Shown here one piece after another: positions 7,782 to 16,785 of a stretch of DNA of 64,000 nucleotides (position 1 is the first letter of the stretch; each line of letters starts with the position of its first letter). The DNA is from JAEVLT01 sp050496765 (GTDB lineage Bacteria; Bacillota; Bacilli; Bacillales; Cytobacillaceae), in the NCBI RefSeq assembly GCF_050496765.1, contig NZ_JBNWEO010000018.1, positions 248,001 through 312,000 of the forward strand. Direction: 5' to 3'. The translations under genes and the position numbers were made by a program. Under the pieces are notes generated by a model, which had not been told where the DNA came from, made no database searches, and saw only the letters and a program-made list of their open reading frames with translations.

Positions 7782-9947
7782 TTGGAAAGACTTCAGCAGT
7801 ATTTAGTCGCGATACGAAACACGTTGGATATTGCTTTTTTTCGAGTGCTTTTTTTCGTTTTGATTGGGATCGTTCTTTATGTAGCCATGTATAACAATGT
7901 TAAACCGGAGAAGCTTAATTTAAGTTTGTTTACCGTCGCCGATCGGACGATCCGATCGCCAAGTACGGTAGAAGACCAGCAAAGCACGGAAAAAAAGCGG
8001 AGAGAAGCACAGGATCAAGTTCAGGATGTTTATATTGTCAAAAAAGAATATACGCAAAACCGGGTCGATCTGATTACCTCTATTTTTGATTCGGCTCTGG
8101 AGTTAAATGATGAAATAAAGCTAAACGAGAAGAAACAAACTCCGGGGCCGAATGGCAAGGTATCCGAACCTACTGTACCGGAAAAAGTCGAAATGCTGAA
8201 GAAAAAATTAACATCCACAGTAACAAAAGATTTATCAGACATGGTTTTTACTGCTCTTGCTAGAGCAAGTGATGATGAATTGTCAATAGCCCAAGATTTA
8301 ACAGTAACAGCGATCAATACCGTCATGACAAAAAGAATTCCAGCGGATGAGGTCGAAAATGCTAAAAAAAGGGTTGAGGAAGAATTGAAATATTCAGCTC
8401 TCTCCGACAACTTAAAAAGCGTCGCGATTGAATTGGGCAGGTATGCTGTTGTGCAAAATGAATTTTACGACCCAACCGCGACGGAAGAACTTCGGCAAAA
8501 AGCACTTGATAGTGTGGAGCCGGTTAAAATACTGCAAGGGCAAATCATTGTCGAAGAAGGGAAGTTGATTGACCGGGAAATTTTCCGTCAGCTAAAGCTT
8601 GTCGGGCTTCTTGACAATAACAGCACGATGAAGCCATTCGTTGGGTTAGCCATCTTTGTTAGTATCATTTTAGCATCTGTCTATTACTATTTTTATCAAT
8701 TGAAAATCCAACCGGAAAAACGGCAAACCTACTTGTTGTTATTTGGAATGATCTTCAGTTTAGGAATTGGATTGATGAAAATCATCAGCAAGCTGCAAAT
8801 TTTTGACTTTGCCGGAATCGGCTACTTATTTCCCGCAGCGCTCATTGGCATTCTTCTGAAAATTTTAGTAGAAGAAAAGCTGGCGATCCTTTCATCGATC
8901 CTATTAGCTGTCTGTGGAAGCGTCCTATTTAACGAAGGGGTGTCGAGCGCCCTTAATTTTTCAGAAGGAATTTACATCCTTTTTAGTGCATTGGCGGTCA
9001 TTCTTTTTTTAAGCCATAACTCTCAGCGCTCAAAAATTTTACAAGCGGGACTGTTGGCTTCACTTGTTAACTTGGCAACAATTGGCTCACTGTTGTTTTT
9101 AGCCAATGGACAAACATCCGGAACCAGCTATGCATTATACTTTGTAACCGCATTGGTTTCCGGTATTGGCTCCGCTGTGCTCGCAATCGGGTTGCTTCCG
9201 TTTCTGGAAGGAAGCTTTGGGATTCTCTCGACAATGAAATTAATCGAGCTTTCCAATCCCAATCACCCGTTATTGAAAAAAATCTTGACAGAGGCCCCTG
9301 GAACGTATCACCACAGTGTGATGGTAGCCAATTTAGCTGAATCTGCTTGTGAAGCGATTGGGGCAAATGGACTGCTTGCCAGGGTAGGCTGTTATTACCA
9401 TGATATTGGCAAAACGAAGCGGCCGAATTTTTTTATTGAAAATCAAATGAACCGGGATAATCCCCATGACAAACTTCCTCCAGAGAAAAGCAAGAATATT
9501 ATTATTGCACATGCAATAGACGGAGCGACAATCTTAAAAAAATATGGAATGCCAAAGGAGATTGTTGATATTGCCGAACAGCATCACGGAACATCGCTCT
9601 TGAAATATTTTTACCATAAAGCGAAGCAGAGCGGGGCTGAAGTGAAGGAAGAGGAGTATCGTTATCCGGGACCTAAAGCGCAAACAAAAGAATCCGCTGT
9701 TGTGGGGATTGCCGATAGTGTTGAAGCGGCAGTACGTTCAATGAGTCAACCAAAGCCGGAACAAATTGAGCAACTTGTGAAAAATATAATTGCCGACCGC
9801 TTGCAGGATGACCAATTAATTGAATGTGACTTAACCTTAAAGGAATTAGACATTGTCTCAGAAACGCTATGTGAAACGGTAAAAGGTATTTTTCATTCTA
9901 GGATTGAGTATCCGGAAATAATCAGACAGAAGGTGAGACAAGCATGA
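7782..9947 (+). CDS. pgpH: c-di-AMP phosphodiesterase PgpH (7TM-HD protein)
   Basis: A 721-residue membrane protein. An N-terminal span precedes a large extracytoplasmic 7TMR-HDED domain, about seven transmembrane segments (residues about 285-480), and a cytoplasmic HD domain with the metal-binding pattern YHHSVMVANLAE ... YYHDIGKTKRP. The B. subtilis homologue hydrolyses cyclic di-AMP. The start chosen is TTG at 7782, spaced 7 nt after GGGGGAG; an earlier in-frame TTG at 7767 overlaps that ribosome site. Its TGA overlaps the ybeY ATG. Confidence 0.93.
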   Translation: MERLQQYLVAIRNTLDIAFFRVLFFVLIGIVLYVAMYNNVKPEKLNLSLFTVADRTIRSPSTVEDQQSTEKKRREAQDQVQDVYIVKKEYTQNRVDLITSIFDSALELNDEIKLNEKKQTPGPNGKVSEPTVPEKVEMLKKKLTSTVTKDLSDMVFTALARASDDELSIAQDLTVTAINTVMTKRIPADEVENAKKRVEEELKYSALSDNLKSVAIELGRYAVVQNEFYDPTATEELRQKALDSVEPVKILQGQIIVEEGKLIDREIFRQLKLVGLLDNNSTMKPFVGLAIFVSIILASVYYYFYQLKIQPEKRQTYLLLFGMIFSLGIGLMKIISKLQIFDFAGIGYLFPAALIGILLKILVEEKLAILSSILLAVCGSVLFNEGVSSALNFSEGIYILFSALAVILFLSHNSQRSKILQAGLLASLVNLATIGSLLFLANGQTSGTSYALYFVTALVSGIGSAVLAIGLLPFLEGSFGILSTMKLIELSNPNHPLLKKILTEAPGTYHHSVMVANLAESACEAIGANGLLARVGCYYHDIGKTKRPNFFIENQMNRDNPHDKLPPEKSKNIIIAHAIDGATILKKYGMPKEIVDIAEQHHGTSLLKYFYHKAKQSGAEVKEEEYRYPGPKAQTKESAVVGIADSVEAAVRSMSQPKPEQIEQLVKNIIADRLQDDQLIECDLTLKELDIVSETLCETVKGIFHSRIEYPEIIRQKVRQA

Positions 9948-10414
9948 GATTAGAAATTGATTTTGCTGATGAAACAAGCCAAATGACAGATAGACAGATG
10001 AAGGAAATTGAAAATATTTTAAATTTTGCTGCCTTAAAGCTTGACATTGAAGAAGGAAGCGAAGTGTCGATCACGTTTGTCAGCAATGAACGAATTCGGG
10101 AAATCAACCGTGATTATCGGGATAAGGATGCTCCAACCGATGTCATTTCCTTTGCGATGGAGGAACTGGGAGAGGGAGAAGTTGAATTAATTGGTGTGGA
10201 CATACCAAGGGTGCTTGGAGACATTATCATTTCGACTGCGAAAGCGAAGGAACAGGCGGAAGAATATGGCCATTCATTCATGCGTGAACTTGGGTTTCTT
10301 GCCGTTCATGGCTTTTTGCACCTGCTTGGCTACGATCATATGACAGCAGAGGACGAAAAGAGGATGTTTACCCTTCAGAAGGAAATTTTGGATGGATATG
10401 GCCTTACACGATAA
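9944..10414 (+). CDS. ybeY: Endoribonuclease YbeY
   Basis: A 156-residue zinc-dependent ribonuclease acting in 16S rRNA 3'-end maturation and ribosome quality control. The H3XH5XGXH zinc motif is present as HGFLHLLGYDH near residue 125. ATG overlaps the pgpH stop (ATGA) and the 3' end overlaps dgkA, so pgpH-ybeY-dgkA are translationally coupled. Confidence 0.95.
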   Translation: MRLEIDFADETSQMTDRQMKEIENILNFAALKLDIEEGSEVSITFVSNERIREINRDYRDKDAPTDVISFAMEELGEGEVELIGVDIPRVLGDIIISTAKAKEQAEEYGHSFMRELGFLAVHGFLHLLGYDHMTAEDEKRMFTLQKEILDGYGLTR

Positions 10415-10790
10415 TCGAAGAAACAGAAAGCAAAAGGCGTTGTGGAATTCCTTTCGGTATGCCTTTGCAGGGATCGGTGCAGCGATAAGGCGGGAACGGA
10501 ATTTTCAAATTCATCTCTTGGCTGCAGGGCTTGTCATCGGATTTTCCGTCTTTCTTTCCATTTCAAAAATCGAGTGGTTGTTTGTGCTTGCTGCCATTGG
10601 CGGAGTTCTTTCCTTAGAACTGGTCAACTCGGCGATGGAGCGGGTCGTTGATCTGGTAACGGAAGAGTATCACCCGCTTGCAAAATTGGCAAAGGATTTT
10701 GCGGCGGGAGCGGTTCTCGTTTTCGCGATTACGACGGCTATAATAGGATTGATTATTTTTATGCCAAAACTGATCCAGTTGTTTTTCTAA
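10392..10790 (+). CDS. dgkA: Undecaprenol/diacylglycerol kinase DgkA
   Basis: A 132-residue integral membrane kinase of the DgkA family, with an amphipathic N-terminus, three hydrophobic spans, and the family motif ELVNSAMERVVDLV. In Gram-positives the enzyme phosphorylates undecaprenol to feed cell-wall lipid carrier synthesis. The start is ATG at 10392, with an alternative ATG at 10398, behind AGAAGG inside the ybeY end. In B. subtilis cdd follows; here it is missing. Confidence 0.92.
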   Translation: MDMALHDNRRNRKQKALWNSFRYAFAGIGAAIRRERNFQIHLLAAGLVIGFSVFLSISKIEWLFVLAAIGGVLSLELVNSAMERVVDLVTEEYHPLAKLAKDFAAGAVLVFAITTAIIGLIIFMPKLIQLFF

Positions 10791-11118
10791 TTTACTCGCC
10801 TAATATTTGTGAGAAAATTCTAAAATTTTTATTACGATTTTGCTACAAGTAATGATTCTGCGACTCATTTGAGGTAAAATAAGAGTAACTCGTCGAATTG
10901 GCGAGACAAAAAAAGGAAGGTTCAATGTAAGCCTTTTGGTTTTACCGCTTTTTGAACCCGCTGCATCTTCCAGTGCCTTTGTTCCACTGGTACAATCGTG
11001 TCCGCACGCGCTTTTAAGTTTACAACATCTATTGAAATGGGCAGCAGCTGCGCAAGTTACTGATTGCTGACAAAAGATGTGGCCCCAAATGGAGCTGCGT
11101 TTCTATCGGAGGATATGC
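10791..11118. other. 328-bp non-coding interval between dgkA and era
   Basis: Cytidine deaminase (cdd) is expected here by synteny with B. subtilis but is absent. The stretch contains a long-range inverted repeat GGTTCAA...TTGAACC (about 10919-10967) with GTAA/TTAC inside, and a CCAGTG/CACTGG hairpin (about 10970-10990). On the minus strand a 42-codon start-less reading frame looks protein-like. No gene was assigned. Confidence 0.5.
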
Positions 11119-12042
11119 ATGACAACCAATACAGATCGTTCACAAAACTATAAATCGGGATTTATTTCCATAATCGGCCGTCCGAATGTGGGTAAATCTA
11201 CATTTTTAAATCGGGTTATTGGGCAAAAAATCGCCATTATGAGCGATAAGCCGCAAACAACCCGGAATAAAGTTCAAGGAGTATTAACAACAGAAGATGC
11301 TCAGCTGATTTTTATCGATACACCGGGTATTCATAAGCCGAAACATAAACTTGGCGATTTTATGATGAAAGTGGCTCAAAACACGTTGAAAGAAGTCGAT
11401 TTGGTTCTATTTATGGTAAATGCTGAAGAGGGATTTGGCCGGGGTGAAGAATTTATTCTTGAAAAATTTCAAACTGTCAAAACGCCCATCTTCCTTGTGA
11501 TTAATAAAATCGATCAAATTCATCCCGATCAATTGCTGCCGATTATTGAATCGTATAAAGAAAAACACCTTTTTGCCGAAGTTTTTCCAATCTCGGCACT
11601 TGAAGGAAATAATGTCCAGCAACTGCTCGAAAAAATCAAAACATACTTGCCGGAAGGTCCGCAGTTTTATCCGGCCGACCAGGTAACGGATCACCCGGAA
11701 AGATTTATCGTCTCCGAGCTGATTAGAGAAAAAGCGCTTCATTTAACACGGGAAGAAATTCCTCACTCGCTTGCAGTTGTTATCGATAAGATGGAACGCC
11801 GTGAAAACAAAAATATCATCCATGTCATGGCCACCATTATCGTTGAAAGAGATTCGCAAAAAGGCATCATTATTGGCAAACAGGGATCAATGCTTAAAGA
11901 AATCGGCAAGCGGGCACGAGTTGATATTGAAAACTTGTTAGGTTCGAAAGTATTCTTGGAGCTTTGGGTCAAGGTGCAAAAAGATTGGCGGAATAAAATG
12001 TCCCAACTGCGTGATTTTGGTTTTAATGAGGATGAGTATTAG
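11119..12042 (+). CDS. era: GTPase Era
   Basis: A 307-residue GTPase needed for 16S rRNA maturation and 30S assembly. G1 GRPNVGKST, G3 DTPGIHKP and G4 NKID are all present, followed by the C-terminal KH domain with IIIGKQGS. The start ATG at 11119 lies 6 nt after CGGAGG; the longer in-frame ORF from 11077 would place the ribosome site inside the coding region. It is followed by yqzL and recO. Confidence 0.96.
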   Translation: MTTNTDRSQNYKSGFISIIGRPNVGKSTFLNRVIGQKIAIMSDKPQTTRNKVQGVLTTEDAQLIFIDTPGIHKPKHKLGDFMMKVAQNTLKEVDLVLFMVNAEEGFGRGEEFILEKFQTVKTPIFLVINKIDQIHPDQLLPIIESYKEKHLFAEVFPISALEGNNVQQLLEKIKTYLPEGPQFYPADQVTDHPERFIVSELIREKALHLTREEIPHSLAVVIDKMERRENKNIIHVMATIIVERDSQKGIIIGKQGSMLKEIGKRARVDIENLLGSKVFLELWVKVQKDWRNKMSQLRDFGFNEDEY

Positions 12043-12202
12043 CGATACAACCCTAACTAAAATATTAGTCAAATTTGTGAAATATGCATGGACAACATTA
12101 ACAAAATTTGTGACTTATGATTTTAGCAAGACAGGCTATGATAATTGTATAGTTTGGGATAGAAAAGAAGGCTAGTCTAAATATTGAAAGGTGGGGTTTT
12201 CG

Positions 12203-12346
12203 ATGTTGGATTTTACCTGGAAAGTATTTACCCAGACAGGTAATATTGACACATATCTTCTCTTTAAAGAATTGGAAAAGGAAGAAAAAGAAACACCCGG
12301 TATACTGGATGATGAACTAGCACAAATCGATTTTCCCGTTTCATAA
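12203..12346 (+). CDS. yqzL: YqzL family small protein
   Basis: A 47-residue protein with the YqzL hallmark MLDFTWKVFTQTGNIDTYLL and an acidic second half. The function is unknown, but the gene lies between era and recO in many Bacilli, as it does here. The ribosome site AAAGGTGGGG precedes the ATG. Confidence 0.85.
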   Translation: MLDFTWKVFTQTGNIDTYLLFKELEKEEKETPGILDDELAQIDFPVS

Positions 12347-12380
12347 GTTTGTCTTCGCTTACCTTGGATGGTGACGATGA

Positions 12381-13133
12381 ATGCTTCAAAAGTGCGAAGG
12401 CATCGTAATTCGAACAACAGATTACGGAGAAACCAATAAAGTAGTCACATTGTACACGCGCGAATGGGGGAAAATTGGCGTGATGGCTCGAGGGGCGAAG
12501 AAGCCGAATAGCCGGCTTTCGGCCATCAGCCAGCTTTTTACGCATGGGAATTATCTCGTTCAAACCGGTTCAGGACTTGGGAGCCTTCAGCAGGGCGAGA
12601 TGATTACATCCATGCGTTCCATTCGGGAAGATATTTTTTTAACGGCCTATTCAAGCTATATTGTTGAATTATTAGAGAAAAGTGTCGAGGATAAAAAGCC
12701 TAATCCTTATTTGTTTGAATTGCTTTATCAAACGTTACATTACGTAAACGAAGGCTATGATTACGATGTAATGATGAATATTTTCGAAATGAAAATGCTC
12801 AATGTACTTGGATTAAATCCAACGCTTAATCAATGTTCCGTTTGCGGCAGCACAGACGGGCATTTTTCTTTTTCCATTCGGGAAGGCGGGCTGATTTGCC
12901 ATCGCTGTTTCGATAAAGATCCGTACCACTTAAAGCTTTCGCCGGCTGCTGTCAGACTCTTGAGATTGTTTTATTTTTTCGACTTATCAAGGCTTGGAGC
13001 GATTTCAGTCAAACCGGAGACAAAAGCTGAATTGAAAAAAATTATTTCGGCTTACTATGAGGAATACTCTGGACTGCACTTGAAAACAAAAAAGTTTTTG
13101 GATTCCATGGAGCAGTTTCGCCATCTTCTCTAG
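12381..13133 (+). CDS. recO: DNA repair protein RecO
   Basis: A 250-residue RecO. An N-terminal OB fold (GIVIRTTDYGETNKVV) is followed by a helical domain and a zinc-type cysteine set CSVCG...CHRC near residue 150. It loads RecA with RecR and anneals ssDNA. The ATG at 12381 follows GGTGACGA. It is the last gene of the era-yqzL-recO group. Confidence 0.95.
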   Translation: MLQKCEGIVIRTTDYGETNKVVTLYTREWGKIGVMARGAKKPNSRLSAISQLFTHGNYLVQTGSGLGSLQQGEMITSMRSIREDIFLTAYSSYIVELLEKSVEDKKPNPYLFELLYQTLHYVNEGYDYDVMMNIFEMKMLNVLGLNPTLNQCSVCGSTDGHFSFSIREGGLICHRCFDKDPYHLKLSPAAVRLLRLFYFFDLSRLGAISVKPETKAELKKIISAYYEEYSGLHLKTKKFLDSMEQFRHLL

Positions 13134-13139
13134 TGACCA

Positions 13140-13168
13140 TTGACTTTTTTTGATCGTTTCGTTACTAT
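13140..13168 (+). promoter_or_regulatory. Sigma-A promoter of the glyS leader
   Basis: TTGACT (13140-13145), a 17-bp spacer and TACTAT (13163-13168) start just after recO, at the right distance before the T-box leader. Confidence 0.55.
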
Positions 13169-13189
13169 TTGTGTAATATGAATAGTTGC

Positions 13190-13393
13190 CGTGAAGGAAA
13201 AGAGTACTTGGATGTCTCCATAAAAGCGAACCTAGGACGGTGGAAGCTAGGGTATGGGGTGCCGGGGAAGGGCGTTCTGGAGCAACAAATGGATGAAAGT
13301 GGCTGCCTTGATTTTTCTTGGCGGCAAATAGGGTGGAACCGCGGGTAACTCTCGTCCCTATGCTAAATCAGCATAGCGGCGGGAGTTTTTTAA
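13190..13393 (+). promoter_or_regulatory. T-box riboswitch controlling glyS
   Basis: The leader carries the invariant T-box AGGGTGGAACCGCGGG (13330-13345), directly followed by a terminator hairpin (about 13347-13391: AACTCTCG/CGGGAGTT outside, CTATGCT/AGCATAG inside, then TTTTTT). Uncharged tRNA-Gly is expected to pair with the T-box and stabilise an antiterminator, switching on glyS. The specifier codon in stem I was not assigned with certainty. Confidence 0.93.
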
Positions 13394-13417
13394 TTTTAAA
13401 AAAGGAGTTAGTGAAAA

Positions 13418-14800
13418 ATGAGTGTTTCGATGGATCAGATTGTTTCACATGCAAAACACCGGGGCTTTATCTTTCCTGGATCGGAAATTTACGGGGGGCT
13501 TGCAAATACATGGGATTACGGTCCGCTTGGCGTCGAATTGAAAAATAATATCAAGCGGGCATGGTGGCGAAAATTTGTTCAGCAATCACCTTATAATGTC
13601 GGGTTAGATGCCGCCATTTTAATGAATCCAAAAACGTGGGAAGCCTCAGGTCATATTGGTAACTTTAATGACCCAATGATTGATTGCAAAAATTGTAAGG
13701 CCAGGCATCGTGCTGATAAATTAATTGAGAACGCCCTTGAAGAAAAAGGAATTGAAATGGTCGTTGATGGCCTTCCATTTTCCAAAATGGAAGAGCTGAT
13801 CAAAGAGCATGAGATTGCCTGCCCTGATTGCGGCAGCCATGATTTCACCGGTATTCGCCAATTTAATTTAATGTTTAAAACCTTTCAGGGGGTAACGGAA
13901 ACAAGCACAAACGAGATCTTTCTTCGCCCTGAAACAGCACAAGGGATTTTCGTCAATTTTAAAAACGTTCAGCGAACAATGCGAAAAAAGCTTCCATTCG
14001 GCATTGCTCAAATCGGAAAAAGCTTCCGAAATGAAATTACACCTGGGAACTTTACTTTCCGGACGCGCGAATTTGAACAAATGGAATTGGAATTTTTCTG
14101 CAAGCCGGGAGAAGAGCTGAAATGGTTTGAGTATTGGAAAGAAACAGCAGAGAAATGGCTGCTGTCCCTTGGTATGAAGAACGAAAACCTAAGGCTTCGC
14201 GATCACTCTAAAGAAGAGCTGTCCCATTACAGCAATGCGACAACAGACTTTGAATATAAGTTTCCATTTGGCTGGGGCGAGCTTTGGGGCGTTGCTTCAA
14301 GAACGGATTATGATTTAAAGCAGCATATGAAATTTTCAGGTGAAGATTTTCAATACCATGATCCAGATACAAATGAAAAATATATTCCATATTGCATCGA
14401 GCCGTCCCTTGGGGCAGACCGGGTGACTTTAGCCTTTTTCATTGACGCTTATGATGAGGAACAGCTTGAAGACGGCACGTCCAGAACAGTCATGCGTCTG
14501 CATCCGGCATTGGCTCCATTCAAAGCGGCTGTACTGCCATTATCGAAAAAGCTATCAGAAGAAGCACGCGAAGTGTTTGCTACATTGGCCGAGCATTTCT
14601 TAGTCGATTACGATGAAGCAGGCTCCATTGGCAAGCGATACCGACGTCATGACGAAATTGGCACACCATTTTGCATTACGTATGATTTTGATTCCAAAGA
14701 AGATCAAATGGTGACTGTAAGAGACCGAGACACGATGGAACAAAAGCGCATCCCGATTGCGGAGCTTGTGAACTATATTGAAGCGAGACTGAAATTTTAA
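13418..14800 (+). CDS. glyS: Glycyl-tRNA synthetase, homodimeric type
   Basis: A 460-residue class II synthetase of the dimeric type, not the GlyQ/GlyS tetramer of B. subtilis. Recognised from GFIFPGSEIYGG at the N-terminus, the zinc-like CKNC...CPDCG pairs near residues 90 and 130, the motif 2 region RNEITPG and motif 3 GADRVTLAFF, with the anticodon-binding domain at the C-terminus. The ATG at 13418 follows AAAGGAG. It is regulated by the T-box directly upstream. Confidence 0.96.
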   Translation: MSVSMDQIVSHAKHRGFIFPGSEIYGGLANTWDYGPLGVELKNNIKRAWWRKFVQQSPYNVGLDAAILMNPKTWEASGHIGNFNDPMIDCKNCKARHRADKLIENALEEKGIEMVVDGLPFSKMEELIKEHEIACPDCGSHDFTGIRQFNLMFKTFQGVTETSTNEIFLRPETAQGIFVNFKNVQRTMRKKLPFGIAQIGKSFRNEITPGNFTFRTREFEQMELEFFCKPGEELKWFEYWKETAEKWLLSLGMKNENLRLRDHSKEELSHYSNATTDFEYKFPFGWGELWGVASRTDYDLKQHMKFSGEDFQYHDPDTNEKYIPYCIEPSLGADRVTLAFFIDAYDEEQLEDGTSRTVMRLHPALAPFKAAVLPLSKKLSEEAREVFATLAEHFLVDYDEAGSIGKRYRRHDEIGTPFCITYDFDSKEDQMVTVRDRDTMEQKRIPIAELVNYIEARLKF

Positions 14801-14830
14801 GGCAAGCGAGTTGCCCGTTCCTTCATTATC

Positions 14831-14857
14831 AAAAGGTGCAGTAACCCTGCACCTTTT
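14831..14857 (+). terminator. Terminator of glyS
   Basis: A perfect 11-bp stem AAAAGGTGCAG/CTGCACCTTTT. The terminal TTTT is short, but the hairpin is strong. Confidence 0.75.
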
Positions 14858-15052
14858 CGGTTTCGATTGGAATTATGGACTTTGCGTTGTTGCGAACGTT
14901 GGACAAGTTTTTCATTTTAGCGCTAACATTCTTTTTTGGCAAAAAGAAATAGTATATAATATTTTCATAAAAGTATGGCCTTATGAATGAGCGGAGCGGT
15001 TTTCTAGAATGGCTGTACAAATGCTGAGCGCTTACCGATGAACCAAAGGGTG

Positions 15053-15685
15053 GTGAGGACAATCGAACTGAACAAACGCCAGGAACAAATATTGCAGATT
15101 GTAAAGGACAACGGCCCGATTACAGGGGAACATATTGCGGAGCAATTAAATTTAACGAGAGCGACCTTAAGACCCGATCTCGCGATTTTAACAATGGCGG
15201 GATACTTGGATGCAAGGCCGAGGGTCGGTTATTTTTATACAGGGAAATCGGGTACCCAGCTGTTAACCGAAAACTTGCAAAAAATTTATGTGAAGGATTA
15301 TCAGTCAATTCCTGTTGTCGTTAATGAAAATGTTTCGGTTTACGATGCGATTTGTGCAATGTTCCTTGAAGATGTAGGTACATTGTTTGTAGTGGATCAA
15401 AATTCTGTACTTGTCGGAGTGCTGTCGCGGAAAGATTTGCTTCGCGCCAGTATTGGCAAACAGGAGCTTTCGACGATCCCGGTGAATATTATTATGACTC
15501 GAATGCCCAATATAACAATGTGCGAGAAAGATGATTTGCTGATTGATGTGGCAAAAAAGCTCATCGATAAACAAATTGACGCGCTGCCGATTGTAAGAAA
15601 AAAAGACACGGGCTATGAAGTGATTGGAAGGATAACAAAAACCAATATTACAAAAGCCTTTGTAGCGCTTGGAGAAGATGCTTAG
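15053..15685 (+). CDS. ccpN: Gluconeogenesis repressor CcpN (HTH-CBS)
   Basis: A 210-residue regulator with an N-terminal winged HTH (NGPITGEHIAEQLNLTRATLRPDL) and a tandem CBS pair. In B. subtilis CcpN represses gapB and pckA in glycolytic conditions, sensing nucleotides through the CBS domains. The start chosen is GTG at 15053 (VRTIELN, aligning with the family MSTIELN) right after AAAGGGTG; ATG at 15038 lies before that ribosome site. It is followed 29 bp later by ppsR, the usual pairing. Confidence 0.92.
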   Translation: MRTIELNKRQEQILQIVKDNGPITGEHIAEQLNLTRATLRPDLAILTMAGYLDARPRVGYFYTGKSGTQLLTENLQKIYVKDYQSIPVVVNENVSVYDAICAMFLEDVGTLFVVDQNSVLVGVLSRKDLLRASIGKQELSTIPVNIIMTRMPNITMCEKDDLLIDVAKKLIDKQIDALPIVRKKDTGYEVIGRITKTNITKAFVALGEDA

Positions 15686-15714
15686 CAATTTAGATGAGGA
15701 GCTGGTCAGGGAGA

Positions 15715-16518
15715 ATGAGTATGCCGGTTATATACGTCGTATCCGATTCAGTCGGAGAAACAGCAGAGTTGGTAACAAAAGCGGCCATTACTCAGTTTAA
15801 TGGTTCCGGAATGAAGATTAAAACGTTCCCATATGTCGAAGATAAGGAAAATATTGATGAAGTCATTTCGCTTGTAAAGTTTGACAAAGGCATGATTGCC
15901 TATACATTGGTTAAACCGGAGATGCGCAAGTATATGCAGGAGAAGGCGGTCGAAGAGGACATTCGTGCGGTTGATTTGATTGGCCCATTAATGGATCAAA
16001 TCCAGCTTTTTTGCGGTAAAAGTCCTTTATGTGAGCCTGGTCTTGTCCGCAAATTGGATGAAGATTACTTTAAAAAAGTCGAAGCAATTGAATTTGCCGT
16101 GAAATATGACGATGGCAGGGATCCGCGCGGTATTTTAAAGGCAGACATTGTTCTTATTGGGGTTTCCCGAACATCGAAAACACCGCTATCCCAATATTTG
16201 GCTCATAAACGCTTGAAAGTGGCCAATGTGCCGCTCGTTCCCGAGGTCGACCCTCCTGATGAATTATACCAAGTGCCTGCTGAGAAATGCTTCGGCTTGA
16301 AAATCAGTCCGGAGAAATTAAATCATATCCGCAGGGAACGGCTATTATCGTTAGGACTGAATGATCAAGCAAGCTATGCCAATATTGACCGTATCAAAGA
16401 AGAACTCACCTTTTTCGAAAAAGTCGCCGAAAAAATTCAATGCCCGGTCATCGATGTAACAAACAAAGCCGTAGAAGAAACCGCAAATGTCATTTTACAT
16501 CATCTTAAAAGAAATTAA
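15715..16518 (+). CDS. ppsR: Putative pyruvate phosphate dikinase regulatory protein
   Basis: A 267-residue DUF299 bifunctional kinase/pyrophosphorylase (YqfL). It has the P-loop GVSRTSKTPLS near residue 147 and the N-terminal signature VVSDSVGETAE. Members phosphorylate and dephosphorylate PPDK or PEP synthase; no such partner gene lies in the window. The ATG at 15715 sits right behind AGGGAGA, with a second ATG two codons on. It is in an operon with ccpN. Confidence 0.92.
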   Translation: MSMPVIYVVSDSVGETAELVTKAAITQFNGSGMKIKTFPYVEDKENIDEVISLVKFDKGMIAYTLVKPEMRKYMQEKAVEEDIRAVDLIGPLMDQIQLFCGKSPLCEPGLVRKLDEDYFKKVEAIEFAVKYDDGRDPRGILKADIVLIGVSRTSKTPLSQYLAHKRLKVANVPLVPEVDPPDELYQVPAEKCFGLKISPEKLNHIRRERLLSLGLNDQASYANIDRIKEELTFFEKVAEKIQCPVIDVTNKAVEETANVILHHLKRN

Positions 16519-16526
16519 TCACTCTC

Positions 16527-16562
16527 TCACATAATCATCCTTGGTTATGTGATTTTTCTTTT
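16527..16562 (+). terminator. Terminator of ccpN-ppsR
   Basis: The stem CACATAA/TTATGTG (16528-16534 with 16545-16551) is followed by ATTTTTCTTTT. Confidence 0.75.
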
Positions 16563-16785
16563 GTAAAATTATCAAGATAAATTCAAAAAAAATCGTAGCG
16601 AAATGAAATGAATTGTACTATAATAAAAAATTGTGATAAAAATATATCTTTTTAGGTTTAGACTTGCATAGGAACGAATAAACTATTTATTGTTAGATGT
16701 CAAGGGGATAGCCGTAATAAAATTCGACATGATTCTTTCCGACAAAAGTTTTCATTTGAAGAAGGAATATGTGGAGTGATGTAGA

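Noticed and set aside
12055..12130. Repeated AAATTTGTGA words after era, considered as Fnr sites
   Set aside because: The second half-site TCACA is missing, so they do not form the TGTGA-N6-TCACA pattern.
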